Notes under the pieces: generated by a model
Database searches by the model: none
What the model saw: the letters and a program-made list of their open reading frames with translations, nothing else
Told to the model about the DNA's origin: nothing
Translations under genes and position numbers: made by a program
NCBI GenBank assembly: GCA_013433145.1
Contig: CM024187.1
Span: forward strand, 1,736,001 to 1,800,000
DNA length: 64,000 bases
Direction: 5' to 3'
From: Ascaris suum
Taxonomy: Eukaryota; Nematoda; Chromadorea; Rhabditida; Ascarididae
Part shown: one piece after another, positions 11,901 to 25,900 of the stretch
Position numbering within the stretch: position 1 is the stretch's first letter
Layout of the letters: each line of letters begins with the position of its first letter

Positions 11901-14900
11901 TCAAAGAATTTTCGAACAATTTAGACAATATGATAATCGGCGAAATTTTCTCGATAAAGGCTTGAGTTAAACGATAAGTCATAGCGATGAGGATTTCATG
12001 TCAATAGATGGATAAAAGATCATTCATTCACAAACGGAAGAAATAAGCAACTTAATGACGACCATATATTAAAGGTGACTTTACAAAAATACACCTCATT
12101 TCTATTGTATATGCTTCATTTACAAAAAGACACATATATCGTTAGCATCTCACTTGCTTTAGAAGTAATGTATTTGATCAAGCTCGATTTGCTTTTTCCC
12201 GTGCCAATATCGCAATTCATGCCCACAAGCGGAAAAAATTGAAAATTACTTGAAGAATGGTACTATATTCTAATAACGGCAACAAAAATTTCTTCGATCA
12301 ATGAGTAGTTTGATGCCATGTAATAAAAATCAATGAAAGCTCTCGTCAACTATTTTCGCAATCATATAACAGTTTGATGTAAGAAGAGGAGTAATACCCC
12401 CTCCCCCCCCCCTTCCCCATCTGTAACGTTGGTTTTTGGCCAAACAATCAAAAGGATAGTCACCGCGGCCAAGGAGCTCAAAATGATAGCTGTATTGCGC
12501 CATAAACGATGCATAAAACGCTTGAAGCAAACATATGCGGCAACACTAACAATTTATGAGTCGTTATTTGCAGGCGCAAATAACAGACAACCCAGTGTGC
12601 AATTATCCCCTTTCAATAAGCTTCTCTCTCATATAGCATCACATATTCTGAGTGTTTCGAACGCACAGTCCTGCTATAACCACATTTACACAACGATATA
12701 CCGAGCACCAAATATACTCGTTATTCACGACCTATATGTCGACGAAATGCCCCATATTTGAGAGACTGAACGGTGTCATTTCCCATCGAACATCTCAATG
12801 ATCTAGAGGCAACTAATAGCCTATTTGCAACATCGTATAAATTGGCATTGAATACTTCCTTCGAGGTTACGGCACACCTTTCGAATATTCATAATGCAAT
12901 TTTGTTGATGGGAACCTTTTGGCGAAACCAGAGATCGTGAATTATTTTTTATTTCTTAGAGTTCTGGGTGTCTAGGAGTGGAAAAAAAAATCCATTCCTT
13001 CATGAAGAAAATTTCACCGCCTAACAATAAGTATGAAATTATGTGAAACGCAAGAATTCACATACTTATGAAAAAAAAAACAACAAAAAAATATAGCGAA
13101 CTATCAAAGCAAGCAGTTGACGCAGCACTACACGACCTAGTGCAGCAAAATAAAAGCTGCATCATTTACTGCCAAGGGGTAACGTCTTGCCGAAGCAGAT
13201 AACTCAGCTGGTTTAGATAATTGAGCTGAATCAGTAAGTCATTAAAAGGTCGTTAGATAGATCCGCAAGATGCCAGGCCCCAGTGAACGTTGAGTGCAAT
13301 CCCATCAAAGTGCATTCCTTCCACTGGGCAAACCTCTTACTCACTGCTTCACTCTCTATCATTTTTTCGTGAATAAAACAGGTGGTCATTTTTTGGTGGC
13401 CAAAGAAAAGACACACAAACCTTCATTTTCTTGATGGCTAAAACAAGTCGTTTGAGATGGCCAAGCTTCTTTATACCAATGTCTTCAAAGTCCTCCCAAG
13501 TCAACTTCTGCACCTCACTCATCGAATAATATATCCCTGTGATTCGAACAATTCGACGTATTCGGGCAATCCTATGAGCGATAACCACTCTCTGTAATAT
13601 GTTCTCTCTGCAGTTCAATGCTCTCATTAAACTGCCTGTGAGCTCGAAATGAATTAGCGATATTAAAACGATTAAAATGAAAAGATAAACACAAAAACGT
13701 GTTACCAAAGTTGACAACAGTTAAAGTGCTGACGACGACAACAGCTTCAGTTGACGGTTACGGGCATCTCCAACTTTGCTTAGGCTAGGCTAATTAATAA
13801 ACATCTACCGCTTCAACTTCTTCTCCCCATGAAAAAATCAAAAGAAACATCAGAGAAGTTCAGCGATTCGCTAATCAATGTGTGTAAACCTTCTCGATTT
13901 TGCTGAGATTAGCCACAATGTGCAACGAAAAATTTGTTTCTTCTCATCGACAACAATGCAATAATTATCAAAAATTCACACTTTTAGCCAAAAAAAATTC
14001 CTCTGCCATTGAAGGCACAAGTTTTTCCCGTTAGATGCCTCTGCTCAACAATGCAGCATTCATCCCTAACAATCCACCCCAGTCGGAAATCCAGACATAT
14101 TAGCAGCTCGATTTATATCGCTCGAAAAAGGAACAAGTGACAAATGCCTCCATATACTCACTATTTGAAGTGTAGTGATTCATTCATCAGGAAAGTGAAT
14201 TCAGAAGGGAAAAAAAAGAAAACAAAAGAAACCTCTATCAGGTTATTCCCTTTAAAAAGAGCGTTAATTCACGTCTCATACTGTTGCCTTGATTAATACT
14301 CTCATTTTGACCATCCACAAATAAGCCACAATAAGTCGTATACAATTTTCGTAGGCAACTCAATGTTTTATGCAAATTTATGCATCAGTGGGGTTCCTAT
14401 AGCCATCATACAACATTTTCAACATAACAGCCGTTGCTATTTGGCACAGGTAACCATTCATTCAGTAATAAATTGTCAAGCATACCGAGCTAACAGTAAC
14501 AAACAACCATCCAATGTGCTCCACCTTTGAAAAATATCAGCAGATCCTAAACTAACGAAAGCTGAATCCTTGGAAAGACCATACCTGAGATCGCCAGAAG
14601 GGCAGCAACAGGCCAAGAATCGGTTATATGCCAAGTATGTATTTCAGCGATAATTCGTTTGCGGTGACCGGTGTGTGATCCCAAGCGCGATTAAATCCTC
14701 GGGCGTGATACGCGCAATAGTAGCTAGATCGTAGCCTTGTGTGAGGAAGACACTCAAATACTCCGATGGCCAAGTTTTTCCAACCATAAAGCTAAGATTT
14801 CCGCCTCCTAAAAATAAGTGAAGAGATAAGATCCAAGAGGAATGTCTGCAAACGGTGACAACGCATCAAAGTTGGCCTGACAAGTGGGAAAACGGTGATA

Positions 14901-17900
14901 CGATATGTGCTTTAACATTTCACTCGTCTTACATGTAAGATCAGCATTTTCACTGAACGTTCCAACTGTTCACATAAATTTAAAAACACCTCCGTTGTTT
15001 CATCCGATGAGTATGAACCGGCGCAAAAAAACATGCAAAGCTTTTGGCATCTATAAGTGTCTCTACACTCTGATGAAATTAATGAATCAGCATTCAAGAG
15101 GGCGTAGAAGGAAAGACATACAGACATACACGCATAAACACCATACTACCATAAAAATTGCAATAGGTGGTTTATCACGAGGCAGACATTATTTCAGTAA
15201 CCTACTATCGACTCACCTACAAATTTGAGCGTAGGTTTCAGTTTATGAATAAGCGAAGATAACTCCGATAAAAAACTTGCAAAGTTCGAGGAACAATACA
15301 CTTGAACCAGTGAGCATTTTGAGTGAAATAGTGCGGTAAATCATTTGAAACTATTGAAATTACAAGTGCAGTTCCCTTGTAATGTGTAAAGATTCTATGC
15401 CTATCGCCAATAATGAACGACTACAATACCAATGCGCCTTTATCATAAATCTCTACATTTATAAAACTCACAAAAGGTTAGAAAAGGGATGCCCTCTCCT
15501 CCATCCTCATCGCCTATGTGCCGATAAAAGTGTACTGCTGAAGAAAAACGCCCTTCAAGACTGCGACGAAACAAAACAAAGCGGAATCTTGTTATCGCCA
15601 ATACATCACTTCTCACCAACTTACCAGTTCCAATTCAAACCAAAAACATTTGACGATGCGACATTCTATCGGCCTCGTCAATACCCCCATCACCTTCGTT
15701 GCGAATAGTATCCACTAATCTACACTGAAATAATTAGAGACCACGTTGTTTCGTTGATCCTCAAAAATTCAGAGTGAACGATAGAGAAGAAGCAATCAGT
15801 TCGCTCGTACCAATCAAAGTTGCGGCTTTGTTCCTAATCGCCTCAATCTATTAGATACAAGCACATGGACAGGTGATGCCCAAAAACGAGTTGATACTAC
15901 TATGAGCATGATGAGAAAAAAAATAACAACGAATATTTGAGAGCATAACATACTGGTATTCCTTTCAGAACCATCTCGGGCACACAAACAGCGTTCGTAT
16001 CATTGATAGAAACTGGTAGAGGTGTGCGCATGAGGCGTCGTCGAGGCGTCGACAGAGGAGCTGGCTATTGAAGAGGTGCCGCCACTGCTCGAACTATGCA
16101 ACCGATACTCGCGATTGTGGACTATCACCACGCATCAATGCACTTCCACCCCCGACCACTTCAAATAACCTCGTTTCAATTAATAAACACATATTAAGCG
16201 ATCACGACTAACAACGCACTTACTAGTAATGCACTCCACAAAATCAGCTGAACTAAAAATGGCTAAAGAGGGAGAGAGAGAGAGAGAGAACGACAAGAGG
16301 TAAAAGAGATTATGCAAAGATAAAAATGCAAAACCTGAGAAATGAAAATTGAAAAAAATTAATAAAGTAAACAAGAATTATGATCGAAATCAAAATTCTA
16401 ATTAAATAGCGAATTTCAACCGATCTAAAAAAAAAAAACTGAAGTTATACAAGTGGAAATATATTTTTGAATAGAAGAAAATGCAATGCAAAATTCGCAA
16501 ATAAATATTGCAAAAAAAAAAGATTTTATTTCTGCAATACGAATAAAATCGGCTCTCATTCACATGCCTGAGTGAATTCGAATGCATTTGTACGCAACAA
16601 GAAAAACGCTGATCGTGATGCAATTTTGCATTGCAAAACAATGCCAACTAATCTACAAAATAATTTCACTAGCAAAGAGGCGATCAAAATGCAATTAGAC
16701 ATTTTTCTCGCAAATGATAAATCAAGCGACAACGTGGAAAAGTGCACGTAAAAAAAAAAATGACAGTAGACGAAGATAAATGTTTAGAGAAATGAGTCAA
16801 ATTCATCGAATGACTTTTGAAAGGTAGGCTATTAGTGGAATTTTCACCAAACATTAGAACAAGCATTGGCACAATATACCGGAAAAATATATGAAAATAA
16901 AATAAAGGAATTGAGTTTTCAAAACAAACAACATGACGTAAATTATAGGATGATATATTTTAAATCGTATTATTTTGAGGAGTTTAAAAATATACAACAT
17001 TTGGGATTTGCGTAAACCATCAGCACTCGAATTTGCCCATGGCTTGCTTGACTAGATATACCAGAAGAGCTGCTATTCAGGCGTTCAACTGAGTAACTGA
17101 TCAGAAAAATACGATAATTGCACTGGGTGTTGTCTTTTTATACGCCAATCAGGGTATATAACTTTTTAGACAAATTCTTAGGGGCTCAAATCAGCTCCAG
17201 AGAGTATCCTGAATTCCACAGAAAGTGATAAGACTTCTCACAAATAGTAAATTGTGTCTTGAAATCCCACATATAAACAAGCTCGTTTCTAATATTTTCC
17301 TCAAGCATTGTTCCTGATTTGGAAGCTCGATGAGAACAGTAACAACAGACGGATACCTTGGGTGGAGCTGGACGTTGAAGCAGCGAGAAACGAAGAACTG
17401 CTGCTACTTGCACTTGCCGCAGCTCCACTCGAACCACCTCGTGATGAACCACTCTGAAATCGTACACATATATCGGCCTATAAAATCGTAATCACATATC
17501 CGGCCACTCAACACAGCATAACCTGTTCATTCAATTTTCAGGACGCATTAACACATTCTGTGCTATACTTAATGCACAGCGATTTATATAACACATAGCT
17601 ATAATTCACATGACGACATAGAAAATAGCGATTGACTTCTCATTCACTAGTTGCTATCAAGTGTCCATAAGCAAGGATCTTTACATGGGGAAGCAATTTC
17701 TTCTCTCAGAAAGTCGAAAGAATGTGCTTAGGCACTTAACTAAGCAACGAAGAAACAATGCTCGCGCGAGTCGCCATCTCACATTTTTTTTTTTTTTTTC
17801 AAAGCTGACCGATAAATGCATCGACAAAGAAATAAAAGTGCAGTCAAATGCTAAAAATTTCAATTAAATAGAGGAGGATAAAATTGAGATTTTTTTCTTA

Positions 17901-20900
17901 TAGCTCAAAAAATAAAATCACTGAATCAAAATAGATACTAAACACAAATTACAATTCTTAGCGGATCGTTTTATTTTATGCAAATGAATGAATAAATCAC
18001 TTAAAAAGTGCTTTTTTCAATGCGTACAATTCAATTCGTCAATAGTTTTGTTTAAATCAAGCAAAAATTCGTAATGCAAAATAAACGAAAATGAGCATTT
18101 TAAAAACGCAAAATTCAATGTGATTTCTTTAATGATGAATGGTTTTTTTTTTTTGTTCGTTAATTTTTCAAATTTTAAAATTTATCGAATTTCGAAATTC
18201 TAATCGTCCTCAAAGCAGGAAAACCTCAAATTGAGAAGATCCTAACAAAATCCAATTCGTTTATCGAATATGCGATAAATTCACACCGTTCGATAATAAA
18301 TAGCATGAAGCGAGCATTTTTTTTTTTAATTTACATAAATGCAAGCGTTCATCTTACTGCTCAATGTTATTCTTAAATCTCGCCGAGAATAAAGCACTTC
18401 TTTAAAAGGTGGAAGGCATCGAAAATCTATTTGCGTACGTGTGTAAACATTTCCTCAATATGTGCCTAATATTTTATCAAATCATTTCAACGCATCATAA
18501 TTTCACGCCCACTCACTGAAAATTTTCTATTCAAGGCTTCTAGTGAAGCAGAAACTAAAGATCACTTGCGATGAAAAAATTTAATTCTAATCAGGCGAAG
18601 AAGAATGAACGAAATTTGTCATGACGATGGAAAATTCGATGGCTGAGAGTGGGCGTAGTGGGCGATGGCAACGTTCGACAGGGCAACATCCAACGAAGGA
18701 GTGGGAGAGAGCGTTTTTTTCGCACCTCAACCGGGCGATTAAATGTGAAGATGGCGCTGAACGCGCAGCAATAAAAATGCACTGGCAGCACAGAGTGACT
18801 AGTTGAGTTGCACTCCCTGCACTCAAAGGGAATCTCGGACACATGAGCACATTTCATGCCTGCCGACAACTGAGACGTCGGCCATCAAACATCCCGTCAC
18901 ACTGTTTCACTCACAGTCAACGGGAAAACAAGAGTTAAGTGATCGTTTCAAGTTTCCCGCATTAACACCTCAATGGTGCTCCTTTGAAGCTTTCAATCCT
19001 CGCTACTCTAAAGTGTTTGTTGTAGGTGCCGCACTGTGGTATTAAAATAACGGCTAAAAAGCGTTATCGACGACAAGGTTATGAGCATTGCGAAGCGTCA
19101 ATAAGTTGCGTGGAACGCTGCGGCTTAGGGAATACAATTCACTGAACGAAGAAGCCAGCCTGGAAGCGCTAAGCGGGTGGCTATAAACGTTGAGAGATTG
19201 CCAGCTTGTGATATGAGGGCGCAGTAATGGCCGTTATATGGACCGCTGCTCTCACAACGTCAAAATTGCACGCTAGTGGGAAAACGATCGTTTGAAATGA
19301 CACCACATTCGTTTTACGCTTCGCTCTGTATCCTCATAAATCTAAAAAATCACGCCCACACATCATGCACCTCTAAAGATGCCACCCACCCAGGTTAGAA
19401 GGTTAACGATGACGATATCAGTTCCGTACTACTCAAAAATTCAGCTCACCTGATTCCACACGCTTCCATTAATATTCTGCTTTAAGTACCAGTCCAATGC
19501 ATATTTCTATGTGCCAAACAATCTCGGAGCGATATATTCTTCAAAGCAATCTCCTCATTACTTTTTCATATAGACAGATATTATAAGTTGTAATAGCAAT
19601 AACTGTTTCTCTCTCAAATTTTTATTCAAGAAGTTTTAATGCGTCTCGATGACTTGCTTGTTTCGTCAATATAGACAGATCGTCATATCGTAACTGGATT
19701 ATGTTGTTATTCGTTACTGGATCAGCACATTTTTGTGATATCACAACAGCCCATGAATATAACCTTTCTTAGGTGTTGAGAATTGAAATAATAGAACTAA
19801 CCTTCATGCTTTCGAAGCCTGATGAACTGCCACGACTCGAGTTAGCAGCCAGTAGAGTTCCGATGACAATCGCCGGAGAGAAGTTCGACGACATTTTGTT
19901 CGATATATATCGCCCTTAACTCACCATGCGAAGACGTGGACGGTATGCAACACCGGATGCACCCATACATCCACCTTGCGATGCACCAGACTGTCGCATA
20001 GAACACGCTGCAACAACACGAGGATTTTAATCCTCAACAATTTAAATTTCTTTTCATCTTTCAACAATGACTCCATGATATCTTTCTGAACTAGTGGTCA
20101 TTTCAATTAGCAATGAGTCACACCGCAAGGGTGACTGAAGGAAGGGAGCAGTAAGGATCAAATACGCTTACTCCGCGAATATCTTGAACAGTGACAGCCG
20201 CCTGCGCAGGCGCAGTTTTTAGACTTTATTGGTGCGCCTTGATGAGAAGACAGTGACAACAAGTATCTGATCACACCGCAATCCCATATGATGGAACTTA
20301 TAAAAATCCATTCAGAGCAAAAAAAAAAACGGAACAGTGCTCAATTAAGTGAGCTAATTTTGTGCCACTTTGTTTTTGCTCATCTTGCTACACCTGATAG
20401 ACAAAGTTCGCCTCCGTGGCTTACACCTACTGTCTCATACAAGAGGCGCTCTATTTCGACAGATATTTGTCACTAAACGAGAAATATGTGTCAGCAATTT
20501 CAACCCCTTTCTCACCCCTCAATTTTTGTTACTTCGTTGCCGCTGACAGGCTATTGACTTTAGCTGCAGACTGCTGCGGCTGTAGGTGCCAGAAATTGTC
20601 TTTCAATTTGTGCAGTGATTGAGAGGAGGACAGGAGGAGGGGAAGGGGAGGACATAACAGAACTTCCGAAAGCGAAGTTCTGAATGCAGGTGGTGTCCCA
20701 GTATCAGTATCCCTTCACCACGCGACAAGTGACTCAGTGACTGATTACATGTGTTAGTACCGAGGCTGATAGCCATTCGACAGCAGCAGTTCGAAGAATG
20801 ACAGTTCAAGGCCATACTACATCGTATTTCTCATTAGAGAACCATATTTATCAGACGCAATAACCACTGAAGAATTCCATCAATGATACTATGCATATCT

Positions 20901-21009
20901 TACACACACACATAGATCTCCTCCTCAATCATACACAATTCAAAAATAAATTAATTCATACGTAATAACGTAAAACGTGCAAAATAATAAATGCTATAAG
21001 TAATAAGCA

Positions 21010-21088
<79 letters not shown>

Positions 21089-22814
21089 ATATATATACGT
21101 ATGCGTACGAGAGCTGCTACATGCGTATCTGCATGGGTATACTGAGACCATAACGAAGAGGGAAGCAGAGAATCCCGTCCTCCCTCCACCCTCCTCCTCC
21201 ATCAGCGTCTTCTCTAACCAGAATGAAGCTCTCTCTTTCGAGACGAGGATGAAATTTGTGAAATACTCGTGCTAAAATCATTTTGCGAAACAGTCAACAA
21301 AGGAAACACGAACAAAGGCAGACATAAAATTTGTTCCATTTAGGCGCAATCTACTCGGTACAAACACCTTGGCTATGCTTATTGGACACCGCAGCTGTAC
21401 GTCTTTCCTGGATTTACGCACACTGCATTCGATATTTCTGCCTAGTCTTCAATTCCGCTCGTTGTTTTTCATTGATCACTTTGCCGCGCCGTTAGCGCAT
21501 TTTTTTCAAACGGTGTCTCTTAAATCCCATACAATCGGGCGGAGTGATCTAATTTTTTTCCTCCATCCTGTTGTAATGTACTCATCAGCTCTAGCTCCGT
21601 CGATAAAAGCATCTGCTCTACTGCTGCTATGCGACGACAAACCGCTTCCACAACATACCGTCCAGTCCTAATATGATGATGCAATTTCAAACGCAATTCA
21701 AACTAGAGCCAGTTTCTAGATCCTACCGGATAAAGCATAAGCTAATGTAGCACAATGTTAACGCTAACGGAAAGTGCTAGATGGAACAGGCACTAATAAA
21801 GAAGCATCCTATACGCATCTCCCGATGTGGCGGATGGATGACAACGTTCTGCTATGCAATGCTGGCCGCGGTAATGACTTGGGCATCCTGTGTAACTATT
21901 GTCTACGATAAAATCGGAAAATTGCAAGGAATGGAGGTGGAAGGAAGGAGAGGAAGAAGCTATGGTAAATAGAAAACCCTTCTATGAGATGAACACTGTG
22001 AAATAAAAAAATAAAGCGGGTATGGGTCGCAAAAAAAAAAAAAAGTTTTCAAACGAGGCATTGTTAGGTCGTTAAAAACTGTAATGCTTAAGATTGGCAA
22101 TTTCGAATAGCACTGAGAAAATTCTCTTTCTTTTTTTCTCTTACCGAATGAATGGCACTGAAAAAAAGTTTTGCAAAAAATTGTGAGAGTAGCAACAGCT
22201 TTTCAAGAGATCTCGGTTCCCTTTGCTTTGCTTGCCTAAGTTTATCAAAACATATTCCGTTATTGAACCTTCTGGAAGTTTTCTTATGGACGATAGGCTT
22301 TCGAAGAAAAATCAACTCGCTTCGCTTATACAACTATGGCCAATTCAGCATTGGCATATAGAAAGATAATAAAAGATCAACCTTCTCATCTAAGGGTTTC
22401 ACGAGCTCATCTACCCCGTATTTGCTGCTGAGAAATTTTCGCTATACTTTTTCCTAACATTAATGAATGATCACTACGTGTTTCTTGGAGGACTGATAAA
22501 TGAAAATATTAGGCGATGAGCTTAAGTAATGACATTTTTTTAATATTTTCACTCAGTTTAGAAACTTAATATGGTAGACTGACGTGGAATGTAACGACTG
22601 CGACTTATGACCACAAATGATGCTCCTTGGGGAACGATCCTTCGTATATAAAAAAAAATTTTTTCTTGGATTTTCGAAAGAGAGTATGCACAATCGATCA
22701 GACTTGTTCTAAACGCTCAAATATGCTTGCCAAACGATTTCATTCCCCAATTAAATGATACTTGAATTTTCTGGTTTCACTCCCCTCCTATCCCGAGTTA
22801 GATCTGTTACGGTC

Positions 22815-22910
<96 letters not shown>

Positions 22911-25900
22911 TGATATATAATATATCTATCAACAGGAACAGCTTTCCGTACCTTCAAGACTTCAGCTCTTTTCTTACAGAGGGAAACACGTTTCAACAAT
23001 GAAATAAAAGCGCAACACCTACTCATCCTCACTTCACTTTGGAAACAGGAAGATAATTTCCAAAGACTATGCTTAAGTAATAGAAAGACAACAATGTTAC
23101 GCATCGTCATTACGCTGTCCATTTAGTTTCATGAATCATGAAAGCGAAAGAGAAATATCGACAATACATGAGAATACGGATGCAAATAAAGATTAGGTCA
23201 CTTTTATTCGATCACAAAATTGTCTTTGCGGAAGCAAAACAAACAAAAGGCAAACTAAAAGTAAATGATCGGAAGTAGGTTTGTTCAAACGCTAATGGAT
23301 GACGACAATGATGCCGCTCGCTGCATCATCAGTTTCATCGCGAAACGATTGAATTACAGCCATGTATCTAACAGCAACCAACCAACCAACCAACCACCTC
23401 AAATATAGCGAATTTCCCAAGAACCGGCCAGTTGAAGAGAAAAATTATTACTCAGTTTCGGCCAGAAGATTGCGCCGAAGGAGGGAATTTTGGTGCTAAT
23501 TAAACCACAATAATGCAAGAGAGAACCATCTCCTCTGCAAAACTGTCAGGTTATCGCAAAGTCCTGTGCGCGGGTAGGATTTACTTTACTAAGTTAGAAA
23601 TGTCGTTTTTTGAAGCATAAAACGACTGTAAAGCACTCATTTAAAAGTACTAAATTTGAAGGTTATAATTCACACCACCGTTACAAAATTGAGAAATGCG
23701 GTCTTTCGCTAGCTATTGAATTCTTATCAACGCGATAGGATTGATATTGAATCTACTAATTAAAGGACAGCGATAAAAGTGGCCGAGAGTGACCGTTAAA
23801 TAGTGACCTTTGAGGGTGAGGGCCTACAATTAGCCGAATACACAACAACGGCAATAAAAAGGAATGAATAATTCAGTGAAAGTAGCACGAATTAACGATA
23901 AAAATTCGACAAGTGCAAATCACACGCATCGCCATTGCGCTAACGAATTTATGTTGCCGTCTAGCTTGGCGCCTCCAAAAAAAAAAATGCATTTTATAAG
24001 CTTTCAGCGGATCATTATTTCAAGCGGAAGTCTGAAGCAAAAATTCGACGCATATAAGAGCAATAAATCGCTTTAATTTTCTTCCTAAGACGAAGGAATG
24101 TGGAAAAAACTGATAAAAGGGATATACTGCCGAAGAAACATTCCGACGAGACGAATAGAATTTTTTATAGCTGGATCAAAGCGAATATTTTAGAAAATTC
24201 GCTTCCGCATACGACTCGTTTCATTTTCATTCATGACATCAATGCAATATTTCCAACAGACCACACTATCTTACTGACTATTACTGAAAAATAAAGCGTT
24301 CGAAAACATTTCCCCTAACTATGCAAACGACTTCCATATAGCATGAATGTTGCAATGAAGCATAATACCAAATATACGTTATAATCGCCATTCCTTTCTG
24401 CATAGTTGTCCTAATGCAGCCTCTATCCTGCATTCAATGAGGAAGGGATGGAGGGATGGTTTCTTCTCACGGTTACAACCTAGACCCCATAGGTAAACCG
24501 AATTTTGTTACACATACAATTTTTCATATGAAATTTTATTGCACAACTCGTCAAATAGGTGCATAAGACGAATCTTAAGAGCAAAAAATTTCACTAAAGG
24601 TGAGCAGGAAATTGAATATCAAACTTTTTGAATCGTATCAAATTATCTAAACTGTTTTAGATCTTTTTTTTAGAGACGCAAAAATATTATCAGATAATAA
24701 AAAACTGTAAATTATAAGTATAATTAAATTGCATTCACAGTAACGTCATTACCACTACAAAGGCAAAAAAGGAAGAATTACTGCAAAGAGAGTTACCTTT
24801 CTATAAGCCGTGGTATAAATATGGCTACTTGAATAAATCTTACAGCCATCACAATTCATCAAAAGTATAGAAGTAATGGAAATCAACGAGAGATATATAC
24901 GAATGAAAGAGAGCGTTTTAATCAAAAAAAGCGGCAGCGATAGAGGCAATATGCTAGCAATTACAATCTTTTACTCTCTGAAGAAACATCTGCTGGGAAT
25001 GGCAACAGAGGTGATCGCAACTTAAAAATGAGTCTGTCTTGTGGCGACTAGAAAAACGAGCAAATATGAGCGTGGTAAGGCGGATGCCTGCTTGCCGTTA
25101 GCCCGCCGCATGTCACGCACGGCGAACGAAGATAGCGACATACAAGCCACAAGCCAGCCGGCTGCTAGCCAATAATGCCATATTAAGAGTGCCAATCAAT
25201 TCTACTTGCTACTAACGAGTGTTATAAAACGTGATCAGTAACCACAAAAACATTCCCTATAAATATGGAGAACACAACCGCACAGATTGCAGATTTCGAT
25301 CGTCATTTGTACAACGCTCTAAACGATTGATCTAGTGCTAATCTGTACCATGATACGACAGCATTGCAATGTGATGCAAATATGATCTATATAACCGCAA
25401 ATGTGCAATAAACTGTAAAGTGGAAAAACAAGCTATGCTCTAAGCGTTAAAATCTCGCATAAATTCGAAACGAATCGATTAATACATGTTCGGACGCATT
25501 TTCCCTGCTTGCGTCTTGAGTGCTTGCATTTGCTTTCCGTTTATAATTGCAAAACGGATGAATCCAATTTTAGAAAAGATAAACTTTGCGCGATAAACCG
25601 AAAAAACTGATAGCGCTTAGATAACGCGGAGATATTTCGTTGGAATTTCTCAATTAAACAACGTCGTAAAAACTTTTTTTTATTAAAAGCATTATTACAA
25701 ACGAACGATCATAATCTATTTTTGAAATCATAACGTACTTTTATTATTTACATACAATACTAACTTCCTTATCCTTTTTTCTACGATAATTACTGTTTAA
25801 TAACTTATTTTACTGCCATATTTTTAATTACTGTTTAACTTATTTGAGTTAATTTTTTTTAAAAACCATAACTGCAAACAAATATTTTAATATGAACAAG

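Larger units (their letters stand above)
8938..13420. other. Caskin introns between the tail exons
   Basis: Outside the exons listed, this region is AT-rich intron. It holds a C19 run at 9415-9433, a C-rich tract near 12397-12416 and many A/T runs. Plus-strand frames opposite the tail exons, such as 9714-9956, are shadows of the minus-strand coding frame. Confidence 0.6.

Noticed and set aside
22751..23122. Minus-strand frame of 123 codons
   Set aside because: Its middle is an Ile-Tyr string from a TA array; similar artefacts occur at 20956-21189, 60920-61108 and 63519-63752.
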